Source: an uncultured Oscillibacter sp. (lineage in GTDB: Bacteria > Bacillota > Clostridia > Oscillospirales > Oscillospiraceae). Taken from it: a stretch of 64,000 nucleotides of DNA. The stretch is from assembly GCA_910583695.1 (NCBI GenBank), contig CAJTZL010000007.1:10820-74819 (forward strand), written 5' to 3'. The notes below the pieces were generated by a model, which saw only the letters and a program-made list of their open reading frames with translations, did no database searches and was not told where the DNA came from. Below, one piece after another: positions 48,417-56,177 of the stretch. Numbering within the stretch: the stretch's first letter is position 1; each line of letters starts with the position of its first letter. The translations under genes were made by a program, and so were the position numbers.

Positions 48417-50090
48417 TCAGGCGACCTCCCACTCCCATGTGCACCAGTTCATAAATGCGAAGTCTTCCACAGGCACATTGGAAAGGCGATTGTTATAGGC
48501 CATCAGCTTGTTGGCGAAATACAGCCATACAAAGGGCATCTGCTCGTTCAGCACCCGCTGGTACTCGTCGTAAATGGGCTTGCGGGTCTCGAAGGAGGTT
48601 TCCTGCGAGCCGTCCCGGCCCAGGTTGCCCAGAGTGGGATCCGTGAGGTGGGCAAAGTTGTTGGCGTGGCCCACGGTGACGTTGAAGACGCTCTCACCCG
48701 GGTCCAAAGAACCGGCGGAGCCCAGCAGACCCAAGTCGTACTCGCCTTCCCGCAGCATGTTCATCAGGGTGGGGAAATCCATGGTCTGAATACGGGTCTT
48801 GATGCCGATACGGGCCAGATCCTGCTGAATCAGGGGCGCGGATTTTTCCCGCACCTGGTTGCCCTGGGGAACAATCAGCAGGAGCTCCCGGGACTCGTCC
48901 CAGCCCTCTTCCTTCACCATCTGAGCGGCCTTGTCCAGGTTGTACTCAATGGGGAGAAGCTCTTTATTAAAGTACAGGTGGGATTGAGGCAGCGGCCCGG
49001 TGGCGGCCTCACCCTCACCCTTGAGAAGCTGGTTGATGATCACATCCCGGTTGACAGCCAGATCTATGGCTTGGCGGATCTTCTGGGTCATGTAGGGCTT
49101 GGAGGTGTTGCAGGTCATGTACTGGTATCCCAGAGAGGGCATGGAGGCGCAGACCAGGTTCTCCTGGGCCTGGGCCAGATCCCAGTCCTGGAGGGAGATG
49201 CTGCCGTCGGAGAGAATGTCGATATCGCCGCTCATCAGGCCGGCCATTTGGTTCTGCGCGCCCACAACCTTGATGACCAGACGGTCAAATTTGGGGGCGC
49301 CCAGGTGGAAGTCCGGATTGGCGACCAGCTCCACCCGTTCGCCGGAGATGGCATTGTCGTAGATGAAAGCGCCGGAACCTATAATAGGATTCTGCCAGAA
49401 CGCACTCTTATTGATGTCCGCCATAGCCACCCCTTCGAACACATGGGCTGGGATGATATAGAAGTCCCGGTTAAAGATGGCCAGGAAGTAATCCGGGTCC
49501 ATGGACTCCTTTAGATGGAAAGCCACCGTATGCTCGTCCAGGGCCTCCACACCGATGGAATTTGCGGAAAGCTCCAGGCCGCTGTCGTCAGTCCCGGCAA
49601 AATAGCGGGTGCTCCGCCGGGCGGCAGGAACGTCGGCGTTAGACATGACCCGGGCGGTGAATACCACGTCATCCGCCGTAACGGGCTGTCCGTCATGCCA
49701 CTTGGCCTTCTTGTCCAAGTGGAAGGTGAAGACGGTGTTGTCCTCGTTCATCTCCCAGCTGAGGGCCAGGCCGGGCGTAAAGCTCCCGTCGTGCCGGATG
49801 GTTGCCAGCTTCTCGAAAATCTGGTTGATAATCACATCGCTGTAGTTGCTGGTGGTGTCGTGGGGAATCAGGGAATCCCAGTTGGAGGTCATGGCCATGG
49901 TCACGGTTTTCGCGCCTTCCTGGGCTGGGGCGCTGCCAGAGCTGTCGGAACTGCCGGAGGCGACTGGGGCATCCGTCCCACCGGAGGAGGGCGGAGGCGC
50001 TGTTCCACCTCCGCAGGCGGAGAGCAGGAGGGAGCTGGTCAAGGCCATGACCAGCAGCAGGGACAACATCCTTGTTCTGCGAGACTTCAT
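48417..50090 (-). CDS. dppA: Peptide-binding lipoprotein (SBP family 5, DppA/OppA)
   Basis: Extracytoplasmic peptide receptor of 557 residues. The lipoprotein signal ends in LSAC followed by a Gly/Pro/Ser-rich linker. Family 5 features: VTMAMTSNWDSLIPHD at the start of the fold, FHLDKKAKWHDGQPVTADDVVFT, and the C-terminal LNEQMPFVWLYFANKLMAYN. Ligand, presumably short peptides, is inferred from the co-encoded dipeptidase. The permease genes dppBC lie upstream in the operon and the ATPases downstream. Confidence 0.93.
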   Translation of the reverse strand: MKSRRTRMLSLLLVMALTSSLLLSACGGGTAPPPSSGGTDAPVASGSSDSSGSAPAQEGAKTVTMAMTSNWDSLIPHDTTSNYSDVIINQIFEKLATIRHDGSFTPGLALSWEMNEDNTVFTFHLDKKAKWHDGQPVTADDVVFTARVMSNADVPAARRSTRYFAGTDDSGLELSANSIGVEALDEHTVAFHLKESMDPDYFLAIFNRDFYIIPAHVFEGVAMADINKSAFWQNPIIGSGAFIYDNAISGERVELVANPDFHLGAPKFDRLVIKVVGAQNQMAGLMSGDIDILSDGSISLQDWDLAQAQENLVCASMPSLGYQYMTCNTSKPYMTQKIRQAIDLAVNRDVIINQLLKGEGEAATGPLPQSHLYFNKELLPIEYNLDKAAQMVKEEGWDESRELLLIVPQGNQVREKSAPLIQQDLARIGIKTRIQTMDFPTLMNMLREGEYDLGLLGSAGSLDPGESVFNVTVGHANNFAHLTDPTLGNLGRDGSQETSFETRKPIYDEYQRVLNEQMPFVWLYFANKLMAYNNRLSNVPVEDFAFMNWCTWEWEVA

Positions 50091-50198
50091 AAGACAGTTC
50101 TCCTTTTCCTTTTTGTGATTATTTCTGAAGGTAATCTTCTGAAATCATACATTTTATCATTGGCACCACTCCGCGCGCCTTTTGCTGGAAGAGAAAAA

Positions 50199-51065
50199 TC
50201 AGAGCTTCATTTTGGTATCCAGCGCGTCCCGAATGCCGTCGCCGAAGAAGTTGATGCTCAGCACCGTAATCACCAGGGCCACCCCGGGAGGCACCCACAG
50301 CCAAGGCCGCTGAGAGAGCACGGCAATGGACTGGGCATCGTAGAGAATATTGCCCCAGGAGGCCATGGGGGCCTGTACGCCCATACCCAGGAAGCTGAGG
50401 GAGGACTCCATGATGATGGCGTTGGCGGTTCCAAAGGTCAGGGCGATGAGGATGGGCGCGAAGGTGTTGGGGAGGATGTACTTCATCACCGTACGAAAGC
50501 TCTTCTCGCCTACCGCCCTGGCGGACTCCACATAGTCCTTTTCTCGGACGGAGAGCACATTGCCGTAGATCAGCCGGGCGAACTGCGGCCAGCCCAGAAC
50601 GCCGATGACCAGCGTGACCGTGAGCACCGACGGCCCCACCACCGACACCAGAACCAAAATCAAAATGATGGAGGGGAAGGACATGAAGATGTCGGCGCAG
50701 CGCATCACCACGGTCTCCAGGATTCCCCGGAAGTACCCGGCGGCGAGCCCAAGGGGGACGCCTACGGCCACGCTGATAGCGGTGGACAGGATGCCCACGG
50801 CCAGGGACACCCGTCCCCCATAGATCAGCCGGGCCAGCAGGTCCCGTCCAATCTCATCGGTGCCCAGGGGATGCAGGACGCTGGGGTCTGCGCCAAAGGC
50901 GGCTACATCAGAAGTGTAAGGGTCCAAGGGAAACAGCATGGGCAGGAGGACCACCAGCAGAATTTCAAGGATCAGGACACAAAGCCCGGCCATGGCCAGC
51001 TTGTGGGCTCGGAAGCGGCGGAACACATCCCGCATGTAGGAGCCGGAGGTTTTGGAAGTGGACAT
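50199..51065 (-). CDS. dppC: Peptide ABC transporter permease (DppC)
   Basis: Permease of 288 residues with an N-terminal cytoplasmic segment and hydrophobic helix (LAMAGLCVLILEILLVVLLP), the DppC phrase HPLGTDEIGRDLLARLIYGGRVSL, and the ABC-permease loop EKDYVESARAVGEKSFRTV. C-terminal WVPPGVALVITVLSINFFGDGIRDALD is family-typical. ATG 51065 lies seven bases after GGAGGGG. Confidence 0.94.
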   Translation of the reverse strand: MSTSKTSGSYMRDVFRRFRAHKLAMAGLCVLILEILLVVLLPMLFPLDPYTSDVAAFGADPSVLHPLGTDEIGRDLLARLIYGGRVSLAVGILSTAISVAVGVPLGLAAGYFRGILETVVMRCADIFMSFPSIILILVLVSVVGPSVLTVTLVIGVLGWPQFARLIYGNVLSVREKDYVESARAVGEKSFRTVMKYILPNTFAPILIALTFGTANAIIMESSLSFLGMGVQAPMASWGNILYDAQSIAVLSQRPWLWVPPGVALVITVLSINFFGDGIRDALDTKMKL

Positions 51066-51082
51066 CAATTGGCCCCTCCTTC

Positions 51083-52036
51083 TTATTGATTGCGAATCCG
51101 GGGATCAAGCACGCTGTAAATCAGGTCGGTAAGCAGGTTGCCCAGCAGTACCGCTACGGCCACAAAGACCGTGATGCCCATAATGGCGGGGTAGTCTCGA
51201 GCGGTGATGGACATGACCATCAGGCTTCCCAGCCCCGGCCAGCCGAAGATTTGCTCCGTGACCACGGCTCCGCCGATCAGGAAGGGAATCATCATTCCCA
51301 GCTCCGTGACCACCGGAATCAGCGCGTTCCGCAGCGCGTGGCGGACCAGAACCTTGTTCTCCCGCAGGCCCTTGGCCCGGGCGGTGCGGACGTAGTCCTC
51401 TGAGAGAACCTCCAGCATACTCCCGCGTGTCTGACGGATAAGCCGCCCCACCTGCTGAATAGACAGCACCATGGCCGGGAGGATCAGATGCTTCAGCAGC
51501 ATCGGCAAGGTGCGGATGCCGGAGGTGTCGTACATGCCGCCGATGGGCAGCAGCTTGAGCCGGACGGAGAACAGGTAGATCAGCAGCAGCCCGGCGAAGA
51601 AGTTGGGCGTGGCGGAGCCGACGAAGGACAGGCCGGAGGAAATGTAGTCCCAACCGGAATAGGGTTTATAGGCGGACATAATCCCCAGAGGCACAGCTAC
51701 CAGGACCGAGAAAATCGTAGCTGAAAAGGTAAGAACCAGTGTAGGACCCAAACGCTCCAGAATCATACCCAGCACCGGCAGATTTGTGCGGTAGGAATAG
51801 CCCATATTTCCCTGGAGCAACTGCTTGAGCCAGTTGAAATACTGAACAAATACGTTTTTGTCCAAGCCGTACTCCACCCGTTTACGGGCAATTTCCTCGG
51901 CGGTGATATAGGGATTGCTCAGCAGCATATCCAGGGGGCTTCCCTCTGCCAGGGAAGACAGCAGGTACACGAGAATTGTAATGCCGATAAACGTGGGGAT
52001 GGCGATGAGCAGCCGTTTGACAATGTACTTTTTCAT
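51083..52036 (-). CDS. dppB: Peptide ABC transporter permease (DppB)
   Basis: Permease of 317 residues beginning KKYIVKRLLIAIPTFIGITI, the standard DppB N-terminus, with six predicted helices, the EAA-type loop DYVRTARAKGLRENKVLVRHALRNALIPVVT, and a C-terminal SVLDPRIRNQ. ATG 52036 is five bases behind GGGAGG and overlaps the SorC stop by four bases, so regulator and transporter are translationally coupled. Confidence 0.94.
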   Translation of the reverse strand: MKKYIVKRLLIAIPTFIGITILVYLLSSLAEGSPLDMLLSNPYITAEEIARKRVEYGLDKNVFVQYFNWLKQLLQGNMGYSYRTNLPVLGMILERLGPTLVLTFSATIFSVLVAVPLGIMSAYKPYSGWDYISSGLSFVGSATPNFFAGLLLIYLFSVRLKLLPIGGMYDTSGIRTLPMLLKHLILPAMVLSIQQVGRLIRQTRGSMLEVLSEDYVRTARAKGLRENKVLVRHALRNALIPVVTELGMMIPFLIGGAVVTEQIFGWPGLGSLMVMSITARDYPAIMGITVFVAVAVLLGNLLTDLIYSVLDPRIRNQ

Positions 52037-53025
52037 AAGCACCTCCCATGCTGACCGTCGGCTTCGCTTCCCGGGGTGCCGGGTTTCTCCAGCAGCTTCC
52101 GGGCCAGCAGGCTGTCCACGATCAAGACATCAATACAGCCTGTCCGCAGGGCTCCCAACACTGCGTCTGCCTTGCACAGCCCTCCGGCCACCGCTATCAC
52201 ATAGGGAATGTGTTTCAGTGTTTCCATATCCACGCCGATGGCCCGGTCAAAAGCCGGCCCCAGGCCCTTCCCCTCCAGGGTGTATCGGTTCAGGGCGACC
52301 TCGCCGGCACAATTCCCCTGGGCCGCCTGTGCCAGTTCCTCCTCGTCCGCCGCTCCCAGCTTGTGGACGGCGCAGCCGGGCACCAATCTCCCGATACCGA
52401 CCAAGGCGATGTCGCATGTCGCGAAGGAGTCCATGGTGCGGCGGATGTCTGGAAGGCTCAGCGCCTCTTCCCGTCCGGCAGATGAGAGGCCAGGGGCGTA
52501 GAGCAGAGAGCAGCCGCAGGAGAGCTTTTTGGCCAGCAGACGGGCGGTGGTGTCTGGACGGATGACGTTGGCCTGGCGGCGGGTGTTCAGCGTTCCCACC
52601 AGTTGCACCACTTGACACAAGCTCTTCACCTGGGTTCTCATGCAGGCCACCAATTGGCTCAACGTGCTGCCGCAGGAGATGCCTACCGTCTGCCGGTTGG
52701 CGATGAAGGTCTCCAGGTACCGTGCGCCTTTTTTACAAAGCTCCAAGCTGCTTTGCTCCGGATAGGCGTCTACTCCGGCGACTACGGCGCGGCAGAGGCC
52801 GAAGCGCCGCTCCAGTGCGTCCTCCAAGGCCAAGCACCCGCTGTCACCCCCGTTGATCTGAATGGTGACAACGCCCAAGTCCACTAAGGATTTGATGATG
52901 CGGTTGATCCGTTGGCGGCTGCAGTTGAGCTTGACAGCGATCTGTTCCTGGGTCATTCCAGAGACGTAATACCAGTTGGCGATCTTCACCAAGTTCTCCC
53001 GCCCAAATTGCTCAATGTCATTCAC
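52033..53025 (-). CDS. SorC/DeoR-like sugar-binding-domain transcriptional regulator
   Basis: 330-residue regulator. The N-terminal helix-turn-helix (YYVSGMTQEQIAVKLNCSRQRINRIIKSL) and the SorC effector domain (TVGISCGSTLSQLVACM, CDIALVGIGRL, IPYVIAVAGGLCKADAVLGAL) are clear. SorC regulators bind phosphorylated sugars, so control of a peptide transporter is unusual. It heads the dppBCADF-dipeptidase operon; GTG 53025 follows AGGAGGTG. The palindrome ATTACATTTGTAA in its own leader and in front of the divergent gene marks the likely operators. Confidence 0.9.
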   Translation of the reverse strand: MNDIEQFGRENLVKIANWYYVSGMTQEQIAVKLNCSRQRINRIIKSLVDLGVVTIQINGGDSGCLALEDALERRFGLCRAVVAGVDAYPEQSSLELCKKGARYLETFIANRQTVGISCGSTLSQLVACMRTQVKSLCQVVQLVGTLNTRRQANVIRPDTTARLLAKKLSCGCSLLYAPGLSSAGREEALSLPDIRRTMDSFATCDIALVGIGRLVPGCAVHKLGAADEEELAQAAQGNCAGEVALNRYTLEGKGLGPAFDRAIGVDMETLKHIPYVIAVAGGLCKADAVLGALRTGCIDVLIVDSLLARKLLEKPGTPGSEADGQHGRCL

Positions 53026-53057
53026 AGCTCCACCTCCTTCACACTTTCAGGTATATC

Positions 53058-53073
53058 CATTACATTTGTAATG
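53058..53073. promoter_or_regulatory. SorC operator candidate 1
   Basis: CATTACATTTGTAATG is an almost perfect palindrome in the 5' leader of the sorC-dpp operon, 25 bases downstream of its promoter. The 13-base core recurs at 53324. Confidence 0.7.
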
Positions 53074-53097
53074 CGACCTCTCCCCTTTGTCAGCCGT

Positions 53098-53126
53098 ATA
53101 CTAAACCACTTTCTTCCAGTTGTCAA
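53098..53126 (-). promoter_or_regulatory. Promoter of the sorC-dpp operon
   Basis: Minus-strand TTGACA (53126-53121), 17-bp spacer and TAGTAT (53103-53098). Confidence 0.7.
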
Positions 53127-53317
53127 CCGCAGAAATAAATTTTGTCGAAGGCATGGATGAACGCAGTAACTTGTTGTTCGATTTTAACAAATATTTTGCT
53201 TTTTTGTCCAATTATTAGGAAGCGTTTTGCGAAGAAAGGGAGAAAATGGCTTCCTTTCTTATTTTCTGATTGACAGCGTAAACCTTCCATGATACCCTGT
53301 CTTCGCCCCAGGAAAGA

Positions 53318-53338
53318 TATAATATTACATTTGTAACG
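53318..53338 (+). promoter_or_regulatory. -10 box with SorC operator candidate 2
   Basis: TATAAT (53318-53323) is followed directly by ATTACATTTGTAAC (53324-53337), repeating the core of operator 1 across the expected start site. No good -35 is visible. The 53130-53317 interval otherwise shows no gene. Confidence 0.65.
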
Positions 53339-53350
53339 GAGGATATGCAT

Positions 53351-53866
53351 ATGTCGAAAATTGTCAATCAAGCGGCTCATACGGATAACGATAAGATCAA
53401 CGCCCTGCGTGACGCCTTCGGCCATCGGGCCATGTGGCTGTACTTCCTTGTAAGCGAGATGCGCAAGGCCGGTGTGGAGGGTTGGAAAGACATTGCGTAC
53501 CGGGCCACGTTCCGCTGCGGCTGCTTCCAGGGGGAGGGTTTCAAGGAATTGATCGACGGTGAGGATCTGTCCGCCTTTGAAACGGAGTTTGCCGAACCCA
53601 ATGGAAATGGCCGCAAAATTTTCGAAATGGAAGAGGTCCACAAAGACAGCGAGCACTATTACCTGGATTTCCATTACTGCCCACTGGTAGAGGCTTGGCA
53701 GAAGCTGGGCTGCACCGATGAAGAGATTGACGTCCTATGCGACATTGCCATGAATGGGGACCGTGGGATCGCTAGTGTTTTTGATGATTTCGTATTCACC
53801 CTGGGGAGAACTATTGCCCAGGGGCATAGTTGCTGTGAAATTCGGTTTGATAAAAATAAAGAGTGA
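53351..53866 (+). CDS. L-2-amino-thiazoline-4-carboxylate (L-ATC) hydrolase family protein
   Basis: 171-residue protein whose C-terminal half carries the family pattern: YCPLVEAWQKLGCTDEEID, LCDIAMNGDRGI and a final HSCCEIRFDK, with conserved Cys, Glu and Asp residues. L-ATC hydrolases open L-2-amino-thiazoline-4-carboxylate on the way to L-cysteine; many genomic members have unknown substrates. ATG 53351 is eight bases after GGAGG; the ATG two codons earlier is too close. It shares a SorC-type operator with the divergent peptide transporter operon. Confidence 0.8.
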   Translation: MSKIVNQAAHTDNDKINALRDAFGHRAMWLYFLVSEMRKAGVEGWKDIAYRATFRCGCFQGEGFKELIDGEDLSAFETEFAEPNGNGRKIFEMEEVHKDSEHYYLDFHYCPLVEAWQKLGCTDEEIDVLCDIAMNGDRGIASVFDDFVFTLGRTIAQGHSCCEIRFDKNKE

Positions 53867-53911
53867 ACTTCCAGAACCAGAGCGCAAGATTGGTCTATAG
53901 GGAACAATTTC

Positions 53912-54072
53912 CTAGAACAGCCCCCCAAATAATGAGAAACGTTCAGCGGTCCCGGAATCGCAGGGCTGCGTTGCCGTCCTTGACGGGCGTCAGCCCGTCT
54001 GCGTCCTCCGCCTTGCCCTGCCCTCCCTGCCCTCGCTTCCTTTTTTCTCACGATTTCTGGGAACTGCGCTAG
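53912..54072. mobile_element. 161-bp MITE-like element, copy 2
   Basis: Starts CTAGAACAG and ends CTGCGCTAG, matching copy 1 (44722-44882) in length, in the terminal AATAATGAGAAA / TTTCTCACGATTTC blocks and in a near-identical interior (CTGCGTCCTCCGCCTTGCCCTG). The left repeat is more diverged than the right. It interrupts a LuxE-like gene: the frame beginning at 54210 on the minus strand runs into the element. Confidence 0.75.
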
Positions 54073-54210
54073 AATGCGGCGGCATGCGTCGCAGGAGCGA
54101 TAGTGCCGTTCGGACAGCTGAATCAGCCTTCGGCTCAGCCGCGCGTGCTTTTCCTCTCTGCCAACCGAATATGGTCCCAGTTCCAGCAAATCTTCATAGC
54201 AGTCTCCCAT
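54073..54210 (-). pseudogene. LuxE-like acyl-protein synthetase, 5' fragment
   Basis: Only the first ~45 codons remain (LLELGPYSVGREEKHARLSR, then QLSERHYRSCDACRRIL), resembling the start of LuxE/acyl-protein synthetase proteins (LPPYxxxxxEKxxxLxxxLxxLxxHHxxxCxxYRRIL). The frame then enters the MITE at 54072. It starts five bases after the stop of the acyl-CoA ligase remnant, as in a two-gene acyl-activating operon. Confidence 0.5.
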
Positions 54211-54214
54211 AGGC

Positions 54215-54780
54215 TTATCTCATCTCCCCCATACGCGCCTCAAGTTCCCCATAGAGAATCTTGCCCGCATCGTTCCGCGGTATCTCCGGGACAGTCAGGA
54301 CGGCAAAGGCCGCGGCGTTCAAACCGGTCTTTTTCTCCAAAAATTTTCGCGCCGGGCCCGCCGTTTCCTCCCGCGTTACAAAGAGGCAGAGCTTATCGTC
54401 TCTCCCGGCGCTGGCACAGTCCATGCCGTTAAATTCCTCCCGGACCATCCGGTCTATATCATCGAGATTGACCCGGTTTCCGAAGATTTTCAAAAATCGC
54501 TTTTTCCGGCCCACAATATAGAAACAGCCGTCCTCGTCAAACCGGGCTACATCCCCTGTCTTCAGGCGGCCGTGCCGCTCGTCGCTTTTCGCCAGATCCT
54601 CTCCGCATTCGGCATAGCCCAAGATCACATTGCGCTGACCCGGACATACCCATAAACCTTGCTCACAATCATCCCCACCTCCAAAACAGTATGATCTCTG
54701 ATCTGGTCCAATTGCTGTAATTGTTCCTGTTTCAGTGTAGCTTGTCTGGCAGAGTCTGCGCAAGGGATCATTCACCGGAG
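54215..54780 (-). pseudogene. AMP-binding acyl-CoA ligase, 3' remnant
   Basis: The last ~150 codons of an adenylate-forming ligase are readable: VILGYAECGEDLAKSDERHG, LKTGDVARFDEDGCFYIVGR, KKRFLKIFGNRVNLDDID, and a C-terminal PEIPRNDAGKILYGEL with the usual lysine. Upstream the reading is scrambled and the ATP-binding P-loop domain is missing; a full ligase needs about 500 residues. Together with the LuxE fragment it is a dead operon. The 54781-54866 stretch shows nothing. Confidence 0.7.
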
Positions 54781-54866
54781 GCCATGAGGCATGAAATATG
54801 GCGGGGAAGATTTGGGCAGCCGTTCTGCAAGCCATCTTCTCTGGGCCTGTTCTTGGTCCTATACGC

Positions 54867-54920
54867 AACAGGGCCGGAGCGGAAGTTTCAAAACTTCCGC
54901 TCCGGCCCTGTTTCTTTTTG
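54867..54920. terminator. Very strong bidirectional terminator
   Basis: A perfect 22-bp inverted repeat (54867-54888 with 54891-54912; core GGGCCGGAGCGGAAG) followed on the plus strand by TTTCTTTTT. On the minus strand it closes the surface-polymer operon. Confidence 0.93.
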
Positions 54921-54922
54921 CG

Positions 54923-56176
54923 CTAAGAATCCGGCTCCGCATGGAAGGATTCCGAGTAAACCACCTTTCCGCTCTCCTTCTTGAAACGAAGCGGGCGGGT
55001 GGTGGTCACACGATAATCCTCTCCGTCTAAAAGCACGGAGTAGTTCGTATTGAGCTGTACGCCCACGGCAAGGTAGCTGTACTCCGCCGCATGGCTCTTC
55101 CAATTGGGTGGTGACAGCCAGGCGGACACCACCCCGCCTTTCGGGTTCCGAAGCCTGATCCGCCCGCCCACCCCCATCTGGCCGTTGGCATCTCCATCCG
55201 GACTCGATTTTGCGTAGGGATAAATCTCCGCCAGGTACAGGTTGCTGTATACGTGGTACATGGTCTCAAAGTGGTGGTAGCCGATGCCCAGGGATGAGCC
55301 ATAGGTTTTCTGCATCTCCTCCACGGCGTTGGCCAGGGAGCGCGCACCGCTGTAGAAATAGGTCTTTTCCTTTGTCACGCTGTAATGGCTGTTTACGGGC
55401 ATCGTCTCGAAAATGGTCTCCACCGGAATGCCCATCTGACGACAGGTCAGCACCTCATTCCAGATGGCGGCCAGCTCCGTATCCTTGTAATAGTTCATGA
55501 TCGAGACCTCGTCGCAGCAGCGCTGCAAAAAGTCCTCAAACTGTCCCCGATCTATGGCATCCAGCGTGGCGGGAATGATCTGCACCACCTGCAAATCCCG
55601 CTGGCGGGCATATTGATACGCCTCCTCCATGCACCGGATATAGGCGTCAAAACCGGCGGCGGGATCCTTCTTGAAGGAGCTGAGGGTATAGCTCTCCACA
55701 TCCAGTGCCACGGAGGAAATTCTCTGCGCAGGGTGCTCCTGGTTATAGGCGTGCAGCGCATCCACCCAGTTCTTGTAATCCTCCAGTCCTTCCTCCGGCC
55801 AGCGGCGGTCCCCGTTCAGCGCGGAAACTTCAATGCCCAGGCCCGCCATGCGCTCCACCATGTCCGGAAGCTCCTGCCCCTGAAAACACGGCTCGGGAAG
55901 CTCCTGATATACCCGGTCGATCTGGTAGGCGGTGAGAACCTTCGACAAGGCGGGAAACGCGCCGCTGTTGAAGAAATACATATCCCAGGAAAACATGCTG
56001 CGGCGGCCCTGGGAAGAATTGTCCACAGCGGACAGCTTCCGCTCACGGAAGGTCCAGTCGTCCATAAGCGCTTCGTCTTCATTCCAGAAGCCGGCACCCT
56101 GGGACGGCGCTGTAAGGCAGGCCAGCACGGCCAACAGCACAGCCGTCAGCCAAAGGGCATGCGTTCCTTTTTTCAT
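54923..56176 (-). CDS. Secreted glycoside-hydrolase-like barrel protein
   Basis: 417-residue exported protein with an N-terminal signal peptide (MKKGTHALWLTAVLLAVLAC, cleavage probably after SQGAG). The middle alternates strands and helices like a TIM barrel, with acidic residues at strand ends (VALDVESYTL, VSIMNYY, IETIFETMP-like), suggesting a glycoside hydrolase or inactive relative; I cannot name the family. The C-terminal ~100 residues look like a beta-sandwich. ATG 56176 directly follows the GT2 stop. As the last gene of the operon it may trim or bind the polymer outside the cell. Confidence 0.7.
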   Translation of the reverse strand: MKKGTHALWLTAVLLAVLACLTAPSQGAGFWNEDEALMDDWTFRERKLSAVDNSSQGRRSMFSWDMYFFNSGAFPALSKVLTAYQIDRVYQELPEPCFQGQELPDMVERMAGLGIEVSALNGDRRWPEEGLEDYKNWVDALHAYNQEHPAQRISSVALDVESYTLSSFKKDPAAGFDAYIRCMEEAYQYARQRDLQVVQIIPATLDAIDRGQFEDFLQRCCDEVSIMNYYKDTELAAIWNEVLTCRQMGIPVETIFETMPVNSHYSVTKEKTYFYSGARSLANAVEEMQKTYGSSLGIGYHHFETMYHVYSNLYLAEIYPYAKSSPDGDANGQMGVGGRIRLRNPKGGVVSAWLSPPNWKSHAAEYSYLAVGVQLNTNYSVLLDGEDYRVTTTRPLRFKKESGKVVYSESFHAEPDS

Positions 56177-56177
56177 A

